Shown here one piece after another: positions 56,137 through 64,000 of a DNA stretch of 64,000 nucleotides. Position 1 is the stretch's first letter; each line of letters starts with the position of its first letter. The notes under the pieces were generated by a model, which did no database searches, had not been told where the DNA came from, and saw nothing but the letters and a program-made list of their open reading frames with translations. The stretch spans positions 11,513-75,512 of the forward strand of contig CAMLSD010000008.1 in NCBI GenBank assembly GCA_946482595.1. The letters run 5' to 3'. Made by a program: the position numbers and the translations under genes. The stretch comes from an uncultured Comamonadaceae bacterium (GTDB taxonomy: Bacteria > Pseudomonadota > Gammaproteobacteria > Burkholderiales > Burkholderiaceae).

Positions 56137-57513
56137 ATGGCACCTCCCTCCCCCGAGCGCCTGCGTGCGCTGATCGACGCCCTCGAATCCGGCCTGCTCG
56201 AACGCGGGGCGGCCGTGCGCCTGGCCCTGCTGGCGGCCCTGGGCGGCCAGCATGTGCTGCTGATCGGACCGCCCGGCACCGCCAAGAGCGAGCTGGCCCG
56301 CCGGCTGCACCGCGCCTTTGCCGGGGCGCCGTACTTCGAGCGTCTGCTCACGCGGTTCACCGTGCCCGAGGAGCTCTTCGGCCCGCTGTCGCTGGCTGCC
56401 CTCGAGCAGGACCGCTACGAGCGGCTGACCGAGGGCTACCTGCCCACGGCCGGCATCGCCTTTCTCGACGAGGTGTTCAAGGCCAACTCGGCCATCCTCA
56501 ATGCCTTGCTCACGCTGCTGAACGAGCGAGAGTTCGACAACGGCTGCGAGCGCCGACCGGTGCCCCTGATCAGCGTCGTCGGTGCGACCAACGAGGTGCC
56601 GCAGGAAGAAGGCCTGCGGGCCTTCCATGACCGCTTCCTGGTGCGCGTGCCGATCGCGCCCGTCAGCGAGGCCCGATTTGCGCAGCTGCTGCGGCTGCGG
56701 CCCGAACCCGTCACGCCCCCGGCCCCGCTGCAGGCAAACGAACTGCACGCGCTGCGCACCGCCGCGGCCGAGGTGGACCTGCCGGAAGCCACACTGGCCT
56801 GGCTGCACGCTGCACGCGCGCGCTGCGCGGCGCTGCCGGCGGCCGTCTCGGACCGCCGCTGGCGCCAGGTGATCGGCCTGCTGCAGCTGCAGGCGGCCAG
56901 CGAAGGCCGCGACCAGATCGACCCTGCCGACCTGTGGCTGATGCCCCATGTGCTGAGCACCGAGCCCGCACAGGTGGAGCCGCTGACCGCCTGGTTCATC
57001 GACGAGGTGATGGCTTCGCCAGTGCCCGACCGCAGCTGGGTCGAACGGGCCGTCGAAGCTTTCAAGAAGCAGTGCGAGATCGAGACGCAGGCCCGCCAGG
57101 ACGACGACGGCAGCGCCGGCAAGCTGGCCCTGGCGCGCAGCCTGGGCGGATCGACCGCCGAGCCCGGCATGGCCCGCCTGCTCAGTGCGCGGCTCGAGGA
57201 CCGGCTGCAGCGGCGCTACAGCCCGGTGCACGTGGCCGCCCGGGTGGCCCAGGTCGACGAACTGCTGCAGCGCCTGGTGGCGGAACAGCAGCAACTTCAG
57301 CAGGCCGCCGATGCCGTCGTGCACCAACTGGCCGCCCGCCTGTGGTGGCCCCCGACGCTGGTCGACACCGTGTGTGCCCGCCGGCGCGCCGCGGTGGACC
57401 TGACGCGCGGACTGGTCGAGCGCCTGCACGCGGTGCGTGACGCATTTGCCCGGTTGCCGGTCGACGACACCCTGAGCGGCGAAGCACCACCGCCGGTGGC
57501 CCTGCAGGCCTGA
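56137..57513 (+). CDS. MoxR-type AAA+ ATPase (RavA-like)
   Basis: 458 residues from ATG 56137; ATG 56128 is an equal alternative. Walker A GPPGTAKSE near residue 43, Walker B AFLDEVFKA near 110, the sensor region ATNEVPQEEGLRAFHDRFLVR, then an alpha-helical lid (ALPAAVSDRRWRQVIGLLQ) and a long C-terminal coiled region (LLQRLVAEQQQLQQAADAV). The next gene is a VWA protein ten bases downstream, as in the RavA-ViaA pair of enterobacteria, a chaperone system tied to respiratory complexes. I infer the same type of role. Confidence 0.9.
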   Translation: MAPPSPERLRALIDALESGLLERGAAVRLALLAALGGQHVLLIGPPGTAKSELARRLHRAFAGAPYFERLLTRFTVPEELFGPLSLAALEQDRYERLTEGYLPTAGIAFLDEVFKANSAILNALLTLLNEREFDNGCERRPVPLISVVGATNEVPQEEGLRAFHDRFLVRVPIAPVSEARFAQLLRLRPEPVTPPAPLQANELHALRTAAAEVDLPEATLAWLHAARARCAALPAAVSDRRWRQVIGLLQLQAASEGRDQIDPADLWLMPHVLSTEPAQVEPLTAWFIDEVMASPVPDRSWVERAVEAFKKQCEIETQARQDDDGSAGKLALARSLGGSTAEPGMARLLSARLEDRLQRRYSPVHVAARVAQVDELLQRLVAEQQQLQQAADAVVHQLAARLWWPPTLVDTVCARRRAAVDLTRGLVERLHAVRDAFARLPVDDTLSGEAPPPVALQA

Positions 57514-57522
57514 GCGGCTTCG

Positions 57523-59010
57523 ATGGCCCCCTCGCACCAGCCCTACGACCGCCTGGCCGCGCTGCCGCGCGGGCTGTGGCTGCCTGCGCTGATCAACTCG
57601 GCCGGTCCGGTGGCGCGTCGGCTCGAGCATCTGCCGGCGTGGCGCGCTGCCCTGTTGCGCGGCGAGCTGCCCGCGGCTCACCTCGACCTGGGCGATCCGG
57701 ACTCCACCGCCCCGATGCGTGCGGCCATCGGCAGCCTGGGGCTGGCCCCGCTGTGCCGTGAATCGCCAGCCATGGCCGACCAGGTGCTGCGCACCCTGCT
57801 GTGGCACCTGGACCGCCTGATCGACCGCCCGACCTGGCAGGACCGCCCTGCGGCCATCGCCCCGGCCACCGCGGCATTCACCGCCGAGTGGGCGCGCGAG
57901 AAGGGCGACTGGGACGAGGTGCTGGCGCTGCTGCAGGGCCTGGGCGATCTGGCCAGCCTGCGCTGGGACACATTGCGCGGGCGCCTGCAGTCACGCGAGT
58001 GGCAGGAGGCGCGGCGGCTCGGCCAGTTGCTCGGCCACCTGCAAGCGCTGGTCGAGCTGATCCGCCAGCTTGGCCGAAGCGAACGCACACCCAGGGCACC
58101 GCAGGCCATGGCGCACCCGACGCCCCGGCCGGCCGGCGCCCCGACCACGCTCGTGCCGCGCATCACCCGCCTGGACGATGCCCCGGGCGAGGTGCAGGGC
58201 ATCCGCCGCTCCGGCGACCTGGCCCGCATGCTCGCCAGCGAAGCCGCCCAGGTGCGCCACCCCGTGCTGCGCCGGCTCTGGCGGGCCCGTTTTGCCGAGC
58301 AGCGCCTGCTGACCTATGAAGACCATGCCGACCTGGTCGAATGGGTGCCCGACCCGCACCCGGCCGCACAAGCGGCGCCGCCCGAACCCTCACCTCGCGA
58401 ACGGGGGCCCTTCATCGTCTGCGTGGACACCTCGGGTTCCATGCGCGGCGCGCCGGAGAACATCGCCAAGGCCATCGTGCTGCAGGCCCTGCGCACCGCC
58501 CACGCCGAGCGGCGCCGCTGCCTGCTCGTGGCCTTCGGCGGCGACCAGGAAATTGCCGAACACGAACTGGCGCTGACCCCCGAGGGCCTGGACGCCCTGC
58601 TCGCCTTCATCGGCCAGGGGTTTGACGGCGGCACCGACCTTCAGGCCCCGCTGGCGCGGGTCATCGAGCGTGTCCACGAGGCCGGCTGGCACGACGCGGA
58701 CCTGCTGATCGCCAGCGACGGCGAGTTCGGCGTCACGCCGGCCAGCCTGGAGCGGCTGGATGCCGCCCGCGCCGAGCTGGGGCTGCGCGTGCAGGGGGTG
58801 CTGATCGGCGACCGCGAAACCATGGGCCTGCTGGAAGTGTGCGACGCCATCCATTGGGTCCGGGACTGGCGGCGTCACACCACCGACGCCCGCGACGCCC
58901 ATGCCGACGGTTTCACGCCGGTGCACAGCCGCAGCCTGACGGCCCTCTTTTTCCCGAATGCGCTCAGCGAGCGCGCACGCCGGCACCGCGGCGGTGGCCC
59001 GGCTCAGTGA
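57523..59010 (+). CDS. VWA-domain protein (ViaA-like)
   Basis: 495 residues. The N-terminal helical half has no known motif apart from a ViaA-like LARMLASEAAQVRHPVLRRLWRARFAEQRLLTYE. The VWA domain starts near 297 with the metal site DTSGSMRGAPENIAKAIVLQALR and continues with FGGDQEIAEHEL, GGTDLQAPLARVIE and DLLIASDGEFG. Partner of the ATPase encoded just upstream. Its last seven bases overlap the convergent lysoplasmalogenase gene. Confidence 0.9.
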   Translation: MAPSHQPYDRLAALPRGLWLPALINSAGPVARRLEHLPAWRAALLRGELPAAHLDLGDPDSTAPMRAAIGSLGLAPLCRESPAMADQVLRTLLWHLDRLIDRPTWQDRPAAIAPATAAFTAEWAREKGDWDEVLALLQGLGDLASLRWDTLRGRLQSREWQEARRLGQLLGHLQALVELIRQLGRSERTPRAPQAMAHPTPRPAGAPTTLVPRITRLDDAPGEVQGIRRSGDLARMLASEAAQVRHPVLRRLWRARFAEQRLLTYEDHADLVEWVPDPHPAAQAAPPEPSPRERGPFIVCVDTSGSMRGAPENIAKAIVLQALRTAHAERRRCLLVAFGGDQEIAEHELALTPEGLDALLAFIGQGFDGGTDLQAPLARVIERVHEAGWHDADLLIASDGEFGVTPASLERLDAARAELGLRVQGVLIGDRETMGLLEVCDAIHWVRDWRRHTTDARDAHADGFTPVHSRSLTALFFPNALSERARRHRGGGPAQ

Positions 59011-59687
59011 GCCGCCGGCCGCCTTGGCAACAGCGCCGAGGCGATGCACCACTGCGCCGTCCAGTAGGTCGACAGCACCCACAACGAGGCCTCAGGCAGC
59101 GGCTGCATGAACTTGTTGATCGCCAGCAAGGCGTCGGAGGTCATGAACAGCAACCCGCCCCATGCCGCCCAGGCCGCACGCGGCTGCAGCGCCGTGCCGC
59201 GCGCCACGAGCCACCACACCGCCGCCTGCGCCGCCATGCCGGCCAGACACACCACATAGGCCACCACCGGCACGCGCAAGGCTGACGGCACGCCCGGCCA
59301 CAGTTGCGACAGCACACCCGCAGCGATCAGGGCATACACCCCGAACGGCAGCCAGCGCGCCGCCGGGCGGGCCGTGAGGCAGAACGCCACGATGTAGAGC
59401 AGGTGCGCCACCAGGAAGGCCAGCAGACCGGCCACGAAACCCTGCGGCCACAGCAGGGCCACATCCCCCGCCAGCGAGCACACCAGCCCGGCCAGGATCA
59501 GCGGCTTGCGGCGCGGCACGTCGCCGCAGCGCGACCCGGCATACAGCAGGATCAGCACCGTCGACAAGGGCTTGAACACCCAGGGCAGCCAGGGTGTGGC
59601 CAGCCATTGCGGCCCGCTGAAGATCGTGAGGGCGGCACTGGGCAACAGCAGCGCGAGCAGGAGGCCGGGGGAAAGCAGCGTGGGCAT
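59004..59687 (-). CDS. Lysoplasmalogenase (YhhN family)
   Basis: 227 residues from ATG 59687; a GTG 24 bases upstream is possible. Eight membrane helices with the family's polar residues: WVFKPLSTVLILLYA, ILAGLVCSLAGDVALLWPQGFVAGLLAFLVAHLLYIVAF and GGLLFMTSDALLAINKFM. YhhN/TMEM86-type enzymes cleave the vinyl-ether bond of lysoplasmalogens; the bacterial substrate is not settled. Confidence 0.9.
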   Translation of the reverse strand: MPTLLSPGLLLALLLPSAALTIFSGPQWLATPWLPWVFKPLSTVLILLYAGSRCGDVPRRKPLILAGLVCSLAGDVALLWPQGFVAGLLAFLVAHLLYIVAFCLTARPAARWLPFGVYALIAAGVLSQLWPGVPSALRVPVVAYVVCLAGMAAQAAVWWLVARGTALQPRAAWAAWGGLLFMTSDALLAINKFMQPLPEASLWVLSTYWTAQWCIASALLPRRPAAH

Positions 59688-59761
59688 GGCGCGCGATTGT
59701 GCGACCTGCACCGCGCTTCGTCACCGGGAGTCTCCCGGAGCCCGCCCGGCAAACGCCGGCT

Positions 59762-60520
59762 TCAGCCGCGACGGGAGGCCAGCGCCAATGCCGCGTTGTA
59801 GCGTCGCATGACCGGGTCGTTGAGCTCACGGCTCATCTTGTTCCAGCGCCGCGTGATCTTGTTTATCTCTTCATTCAGGCGCGCAGCAGTGGTCAGATCG
59901 CCAGTGGCCAGTGCCCAGATCGCATATTCGGCATGGGCCTCGAAGGTGCCGAAGCGGGAAAGAGCCAGCTCGAATTGCTGTCTCGCATCAGCCGAACGCG
60001 ATGTGCCCGCATAGCACTTGGCCAGCAGAAGCGACACCGCATCCGCCCGGAAATCAGGCCGGCTCGCCTGGAGTTCCTGCAGGTGCATCAACGCATCGGC
60101 ATAGCGCTGGCTCTCGACGAATGCGCGGGCCGCGTTGAAGCGCAATTCCGGATCTGAGGCAAACGGACCACTGAGCCCACCTTCGTACAGTCTTGCTGCT
60201 TCGGTCGCCTCACCCGCATCCAGGAGCGCAGCAGCGAGTCGCATCTGATTCTGTGCCGTCGGAGTGTGCTCAAACTCCTCACGAGCATTGCGCAACTCCC
60301 TCGTCGGATCCATGGCCTTGCCTGCCGCGGCAACGGCTTTGAGTGCCGTTCGCTCGAGTCGGGAATTCGGCATGTACACCATGAAGAAGTACACCAGGCT
60401 TCCCAGCAGCGGAAATGCGAACAATATGAACAACCAATAGAGCTCCTGCCGCGTGCGCACCACATGAACCGCGCAGAAGAGCGCGAGCAGAATGTGCAAT
60501 CCCAGACCTGCAAATGGCAT
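59762..60520 (-). CDS. PLDc_N-anchored tetratricopeptide protein
   Basis: 252 residues from ATG 60520 with a G-rich ribosome site. Residues 1-55 form two membrane helices of the PLDc_N type (HILLALFCAVHVVRTRQELYWLFILFAFPLLGSLVYFFMVYMPNSRLER). TPR-like helices follow (RLAAALLDAGEATEAARLYEGGL, LRFNAARAFVESQRYADALMHLQELQ, ADARQQFELALSRFGTFEAHAEYAIWAL). GC is a little lower than its neighbours. Scaffold role likely; partners unknown. Confidence 0.85.
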   Translation of the reverse strand: MPFAGLGLHILLALFCAVHVVRTRQELYWLFILFAFPLLGSLVYFFMVYMPNSRLERTALKAVAAAGKAMDPTRELRNAREEFEHTPTAQNQMRLAAALLDAGEATEAARLYEGGLSGPFASDPELRFNAARAFVESQRYADALMHLQELQASRPDFRADAVSLLLAKCYAGTSRSADARQQFELALSRFGTFEAHAEYAIWALATGDLTTAARLNEEINKITRRWNKMSRELNDPVMRRYNAALALASRRG

Positions 60521-60603
60521 GTTCCCCCCTGACGGAATCTTCGTGGACGCGATTCTGCCAGCGAGATTCGGCGATGCACCCACTCGTTCGCACGCAAGGA
60601 GAC

Positions 60604-61323
60604 TCAAACCGCCCGCCGCAGACTGAAACAGAACTCGGCCCCCACCGGGTCGCGGCGCGCCGCCGCCACCCAGCCGCCATGGCGTTCGATCACGCGCTTG
60701 ACGAAACTCAGTCCGATACCGTGCCCGGCGTATTCGCCGCCGTGCAGCCGGGCAAAGGGCTGGAACAGGCGCGCGGCCTGGGTCGGGTCGAAGCCCACGC
60801 CGTTGTCCCGCACGTACACGGTGACGTGGCCGGCCGGGCCGTCGTGGTGCGCGCCGACTTCGATGTGCGGCCGAGCAGCGCGCTGCGAATACTTCAGCGC
60901 GTTGCCGAGCAGGTTCACCAGCACCTGACGCAACAAGGGCTGAACCCCCACCACCGGCGGCAAAGGGTGCAGCGTGACGGTGGCTGTCGCGGCACGCGGG
61001 CCCAGTTCGTCGATCGCCTCGTGGGCCAGCGCGTCCAGATCCACCACCCCTTCGTGCCAGGGGGCCTCGCCGGCCTGCGCCAGCGACATCAGCGCGCCCA
61101 CCAGGTCGGACAGGCGGCCGGCCCGGCTGGACAGCAGCCGCAGCAGTTGCTGCGCCGTGGCCACGTCACCGGCCGCCAGTGCCTGTTCGGCCCGCAGCGC
61201 GGCACAGGCCACCGTCGACAGCGGCGAACGCAGGTCATGCGCCACATGCCGGTTGAAGCTGGTCAGGCGATCGATCTGCTCACGCAGGGTCAAGGTCAAG
61301 GCATCGTCGAGAACTGCTGACAT
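60604..61323 (-). CDS. Short soluble sensor histidine kinase
   Basis: 239 residues from ATG 61323 (GGAGG five bases upstream). There is no sensor or membrane domain: only a dimerisation/phospho-acceptor helix (SFNRHVAHDLRSPLSTVA) and the ATPase with N-box LVNLLGNALKYS, G1 VRDNGVGFD and G2 GHGIGLSFVKRV. It probably needs a separate sensor or responds in the cytoplasm. No response regulator gene is next to it. Confidence 0.88.
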   Translation of the reverse strand: MSAVLDDALTLTLREQIDRLTSFNRHVAHDLRSPLSTVACAALRAEQALAAGDVATAQQLLRLLSSRAGRLSDLVGALMSLAQAGEAPWHEGVVDLDALAHEAIDELGPRAATATVTLHPLPPVVGVQPLLRQVLVNLLGNALKYSQRAARPHIEVGAHHDGPAGHVTVYVRDNGVGFDPTQAARLFQPFARLHGGEYAGHGIGLSFVKRVIERHGGWVAAARRDPVGAEFCFSLRRAV

Positions 61324-61497
61324 GGCCACCTCCGCCGGACCGAACCGGATTCACCGATGTGCATGGGCACGTCGGTGAACCCAGCATAGCGGCCGCCGCA
61401 GGTGCGCTTCGATACGCAAACCGCGCTCGCTTGCACTGGTTTGCCGCCACACGTGAGGGTCAACCCGGCGGCTTGCACAGGCCGCCCTGCGTGCGCT
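61324..61497. other. Promoter-side gap of the short kinase
   Basis: 174 bases between the short kinase and the helicase stop. No gene, terminator hairpin or clear promoter recognised. Confidence 0.4.
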
Positions 61498-63561
61498 TCA
61501 GTCGCCGGCCGCGGTGCTGGCCTGTGCGGCACGCCGCGCGAACTCGGCCCGCAGGGCCTTGAGCTTCTCGCGCGGGTCTTCCTTCATCGTCTTTTCGTCG
61601 AGCTTCATCTCGCCGATGAAGCGACTGGGCACACCGGCCACGAACTCGCGGCCCTTCTTGCGGCGCTTGAGCGTGCTCACCGCCAGCGTCGTGCGGGCCC
61701 GCGTGATGCCCACGTACATCAGCCGGCGCTCTTCCTCGAGCCGCTGCGGTGTCATCTCGTCGTCTTCGCTCTTGAACGGCAGCAGGCCCTCGTTCACACC
61801 GGCCAGCACCACATGCGGCCACTCCAGGCCCTTGGACGCATGCAGCGTCGACAGCGTGACTACGTTCTGGTCGGCGCCGCGCTCGGCCAGGCTCAGGATG
61901 ACCGAGATGGTCTGCGCCACGTCGAGGATGCTCTTGCGCTCGGTCTCGGTGGTCAGGCCACCGTCGGTCTCGATCTCGCCGCCGCAGCGCCGCGCAATCC
62001 AGTCGATGAAATCGAGCACGTTCTGCCAGCGCGAGGCAGCGAGTTTTTCGCTTTCTTCGTTGTCATACAGATGCTGCTCGTAACCGATTTCCTTCAGCCA
62101 GGTCATCAGCACCGGCTTGGCATCCTCGGCACCCACCGTGTGGCGAAAGCGGTATTCCAGGTCGTTCACATACCGGCCGAACTCATGCAGCGAGCCGATC
62201 GCACGCGAACTCACTGCGGTCGACAACGAGTCGGCGAACAGGGCTTCATACAGGCTGACCTTCCATTTGGCCGAGAACTCGCCCAGATGCCCGAGCGTCT
62301 GGTGGCCGATGCCCCGCTTGGGCGTGGTCACCGCCCGCAGGAAGGCCGGATCGTCGTCCTGGTTGACCATCAGCCGCAGCCAGCTGCACAGGTCCTTGAT
62401 CTCGGCCCGGTCAAAGAAACTCTGGCCACCCGACACCTTGTACGGGATGCCGGCCTTGCGCAAGGCCTGCTCCAGCATGCGGGCCTGGTGGTTGGCGCGG
62501 TACAGGATGGCAAAGTCGGCCCACTGGGCCGGCGCCTGTTCGGTGGCGCCACCGCGGATCGACTGGATGCGGGCCACCGCACGCTCGGCCTCGTGCTCTT
62601 CGTTGTCGCACTCGACCACACGCACCGGCTCGCCATCGCCGAATTCGCTCCACAGCTTCTTCTCGAAGATCTTGGGATTGGCCGCGATCACATGGTTCGC
62701 CGCGCGCAGGATGTTGCCGGTGGAGCGATAGTTCTGCTCCAGCGGGATGACCTTGAGGGCCGGATACTCCTGCGGCAGGCGCCGCAGGTTCTCGATCGTG
62801 GCGCCGCGCCAGCCATAGATGGACTGGTCATCGTCACCCACCGCGGTGAACATCGCGCGCTCGCCCACCAGGGCCTTGAGCAGTTCGTACTGGACGGCGT
62901 TGGTGTCCTGGTATTCGTCGACCAGCACATACCGCAGCGTGTTCTGCCACTTGGCGCGGGCTTCATCGTCGCGCTGCAGCAGCTTGAGCGGCAGACCGAT
63001 CAGGTCGTCGAAGTCCACCGCCTGGTAGGCGCTGAGCCGCTCTTCGTACAGCTTCATCACGCGCGAAGCCACACGCTCGTCGTCGTTCTGCGCCACCGCG
63101 GCGGCCTGGTCGCTGTCCAGGCCCTGGTTCTTCCACAGGCTGATGGTCCACTGCCAGCGGCGGGCCAGGGCAGCGTCGCTGGTGGCACCGGCATCGCGCA
63201 GGATGGACAGCACATCGTCGCTGTCCAGGATCGAGAACTGCTCCTTCAGGCCCAGGCGCACGCCGTCGGCACGCAGGATGCGCACCCCCAGCGAGTGGAA
63301 GGTGCTGATCACCAGGTGCTTGGCCGCACGCGGCCCCACCAACCCCTTGGCCCGCTCACGCATTTCCTCGGAGGCCTTGTTGGTGAAGGTGATGGCCGCG
63401 ATCTGGCCCGGCTCATAGCCGGCCTGCAGCAACCGCGCGATCTTGTGAGTGATCACCCGCGTCTTGCCCGAACCTGCACCGGCCAGCACAAGGCAGGGAC
63501 CCTGCAGGTAATGGACAGCTTCAAGCTGGGCGGGGTTGAGCGAGGGGGGAGCAGACGACAC
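61498..63561 (-). CDS. rep: ATP-dependent DNA helicase Rep (UvrD family)
   Basis: 687 residues from GTG 63561. Superfamily 1 motifs in order: NPAQLEAVHY (Q), GAGSGKT (I), FTNKASEEM (Ia), VDEYQDTNAVQYELLK (II), GDDDQSIYGWRGA (III), LEQNYRST (IV), LHASKGLEWPHVVLAG (V) and EEERRLMYVGITRART (VI). Length and the Glu-rich 2B region fit Rep rather than longer UvrD. It unwinds DNA and clears proteins ahead of replication forks. Confidence 0.92.
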   Translation of the reverse strand: MSSAPPSLNPAQLEAVHYLQGPCLVLAGAGSGKTRVITHKIARLLQAGYEPGQIAAITFTNKASEEMRERAKGLVGPRAAKHLVISTFHSLGVRILRADGVRLGLKEQFSILDSDDVLSILRDAGATSDAALARRWQWTISLWKNQGLDSDQAAAVAQNDDERVASRVMKLYEERLSAYQAVDFDDLIGLPLKLLQRDDEARAKWQNTLRYVLVDEYQDTNAVQYELLKALVGERAMFTAVGDDDQSIYGWRGATIENLRRLPQEYPALKVIPLEQNYRSTGNILRAANHVIAANPKIFEKKLWSEFGDGEPVRVVECDNEEHEAERAVARIQSIRGGATEQAPAQWADFAILYRANHQARMLEQALRKAGIPYKVSGGQSFFDRAEIKDLCSWLRLMVNQDDDPAFLRAVTTPKRGIGHQTLGHLGEFSAKWKVSLYEALFADSLSTAVSSRAIGSLHEFGRYVNDLEYRFRHTVGAEDAKPVLMTWLKEIGYEQHLYDNEESEKLAASRWQNVLDFIDWIARRCGGEIETDGGLTTETERKSILDVAQTISVILSLAERGADQNVVTLSTLHASKGLEWPHVVLAGVNEGLLPFKSEDDEMTPQRLEEERRLMYVGITRARTTLAVSTLKRRKKGREFVAGVPSRFIGEMKLDEKTMKEDPREKLKALRAEFARRAAQASTAAGD

Positions 63562-63891
63562 GGGCAGCAGGTGGGGTCAAACAGTGCGCCAATGCCAGCG
63601 GGCATCGGCGCGACATCATAGCGAGTCGGCCCTGTGGCCCGCGCACCCGGCCCGCCATGGTGCCCGATGCCGGTCGAGCCGCCCCCGGGCGCTGGCCATC
63701 CACCGACGCAACACGAAACACCACACGACACCATTGCTAACACCTGCAAGCGGCCGTTAACAGCGGCCGCACAAACGCCCATTGGCGTTACGGCTTGCCA
63801 CATCTGACCACCGGATGGGGGGTGGCTCGGCGGGAGGGGCGCGTGAAGAATCCGCGCCACAAGATCCAGACCGAGCCAGGGAACCCGCAAG
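63562..63891. other. Divergent gap between rep and a VgrG-like gene
   Basis: 330 bases, no gene recognised. GCGGCCGTTAACAGCGGCCGC near 63750-63771 contains GCGGCCG twice and can fold. AGGGAA before the VgrG ATG is the likely ribosome site. Low-GC stretches near 63720-63790 may hold the promoter. Confidence 0.45.
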
Positions 63892-64000
63892 ATGAATCTC
63901 TATGACGCCCGCCAGATCCTCAAGAGCGCACTGGACCGGCAGCATCACCGCATCCTGCGCCTGAGGTTCCCCAAGGACGACGGCCCCAGCGCGATGATGG
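63892..64000 (+). CDS. VgrG-like type VI secretion tip protein, N-terminal start only
   Basis: 36 codons before the window ends: MNLYDARQILKSALDRQHHRILRLRF, then PKDDGPSAMM. The ILRLxFPxDDGP pattern is how VgrG proteins of Burkholderiales begin. VgrG trimers form the spike of the type VI secretion needle. Assignment rests on this short N-terminus alone; the rest of the gene and its effectors would lie to the right. Confidence 0.7.
   Translation, partial: MNLYDARQILKSALDRQHHRILRLRFPKDDGPSAMM

Noticed and set aside
61402..63621. Long plus-strand frame opposite the helicase
   Set aside because: All superfamily 1 helicase motifs are on the minus strand in order.

Overview
The window is high-GC DNA (roughly 70 percent by eye) with compact, mostly housekeeping gene content. 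Gene types such as the H-NS-like nucleoid protein with an N-terminal basic tail, DUF3455 lipoprotein, ilvE with a small NDUFS6-like zinc-finger gene, the PLDc_N/TPR protein, the UraA-DUF924 pair and TAXI-type TRAP proteins point to a betaproteobacterium of the order Burkholderiales, Leptothrix/Rubrivivax/Ideonella-like. That placement is inference from gene content. One tRNA gene (Arg, CCG) is present. I see no rRNA, no CRISPR array and no intact insertion sequence.

Layout. 1-4688 (-): a giant secreted ExeM/NucH-type nuclease that runs off the left edge. 4797-11119: small metabolic and regulatory units (FMN alpha-hydroxy-acid oxidase with divergent LysR, a VOC protein, a WYL regulator divergent from a NIPSNAP protein, a serine-hydrolase remnant coupled to a RibD/DHFR-like gene). 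11147-12198: a poorly conserved stretch with an orphan small gene, a probably frameshifted gene and tRNA-Arg. 12350-17372: cytochrome c5, YheT hydrolase, NTF2-like protein, purU, and an ECF sigma/anti-sigma pair. 17564-18650: a lower-GC island gene that joins an HTH, a GHKL ATPase and a STAS-like domain, with its own promoter. 18877-27021: DUF3455 lipoprotein, TAXI protein, ilvE operon, BCCT transporter, radA, H-NS, class II aldolase. 27094-36036: TetR, TonB receptor, VOC, SOS-associated peptidase, gshB, kup, Old Yellow Enzyme. 36341-41421: a 1074-residue hybrid histidine kinase, DUF924 and a uracil/xanthine permease. 41528-44815: a pair of unrecognised small genes with their own terminator, DUF456, and a TetR with two matching operators that frame a small membrane-protein/hydrolase operon. 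44839-52371: ECF sigma/anti-sigma divergent from a subtilase, an alpha/alpha-barrel-like secreted protein, an SLC13 transporter, and a glycerate kinase that runs without a stop codon into a lipoprotein. 52385-56045: a Yej/Dpp-like peptide ABC transporter without its binding protein. 56137-59010: a RavA/ViaA-type MoxR-VWA pair. 59004-63561: lysoplasmalogenase, PLDc_N/TPR protein, a short histidine kinase and Rep-type helicase. The right edge (63892-64000) is the start of a VgrG-like type VI secretion spike gene.

Best candidates for something new: the single-polypeptide HTH/GHKL-ATPase/STAS protein; the stop-less glycerate kinase-lipoprotein fusion with an internal ribosome site; the TetR with two 16-bp operators; and the small coupled gene pair at 41731-42191.
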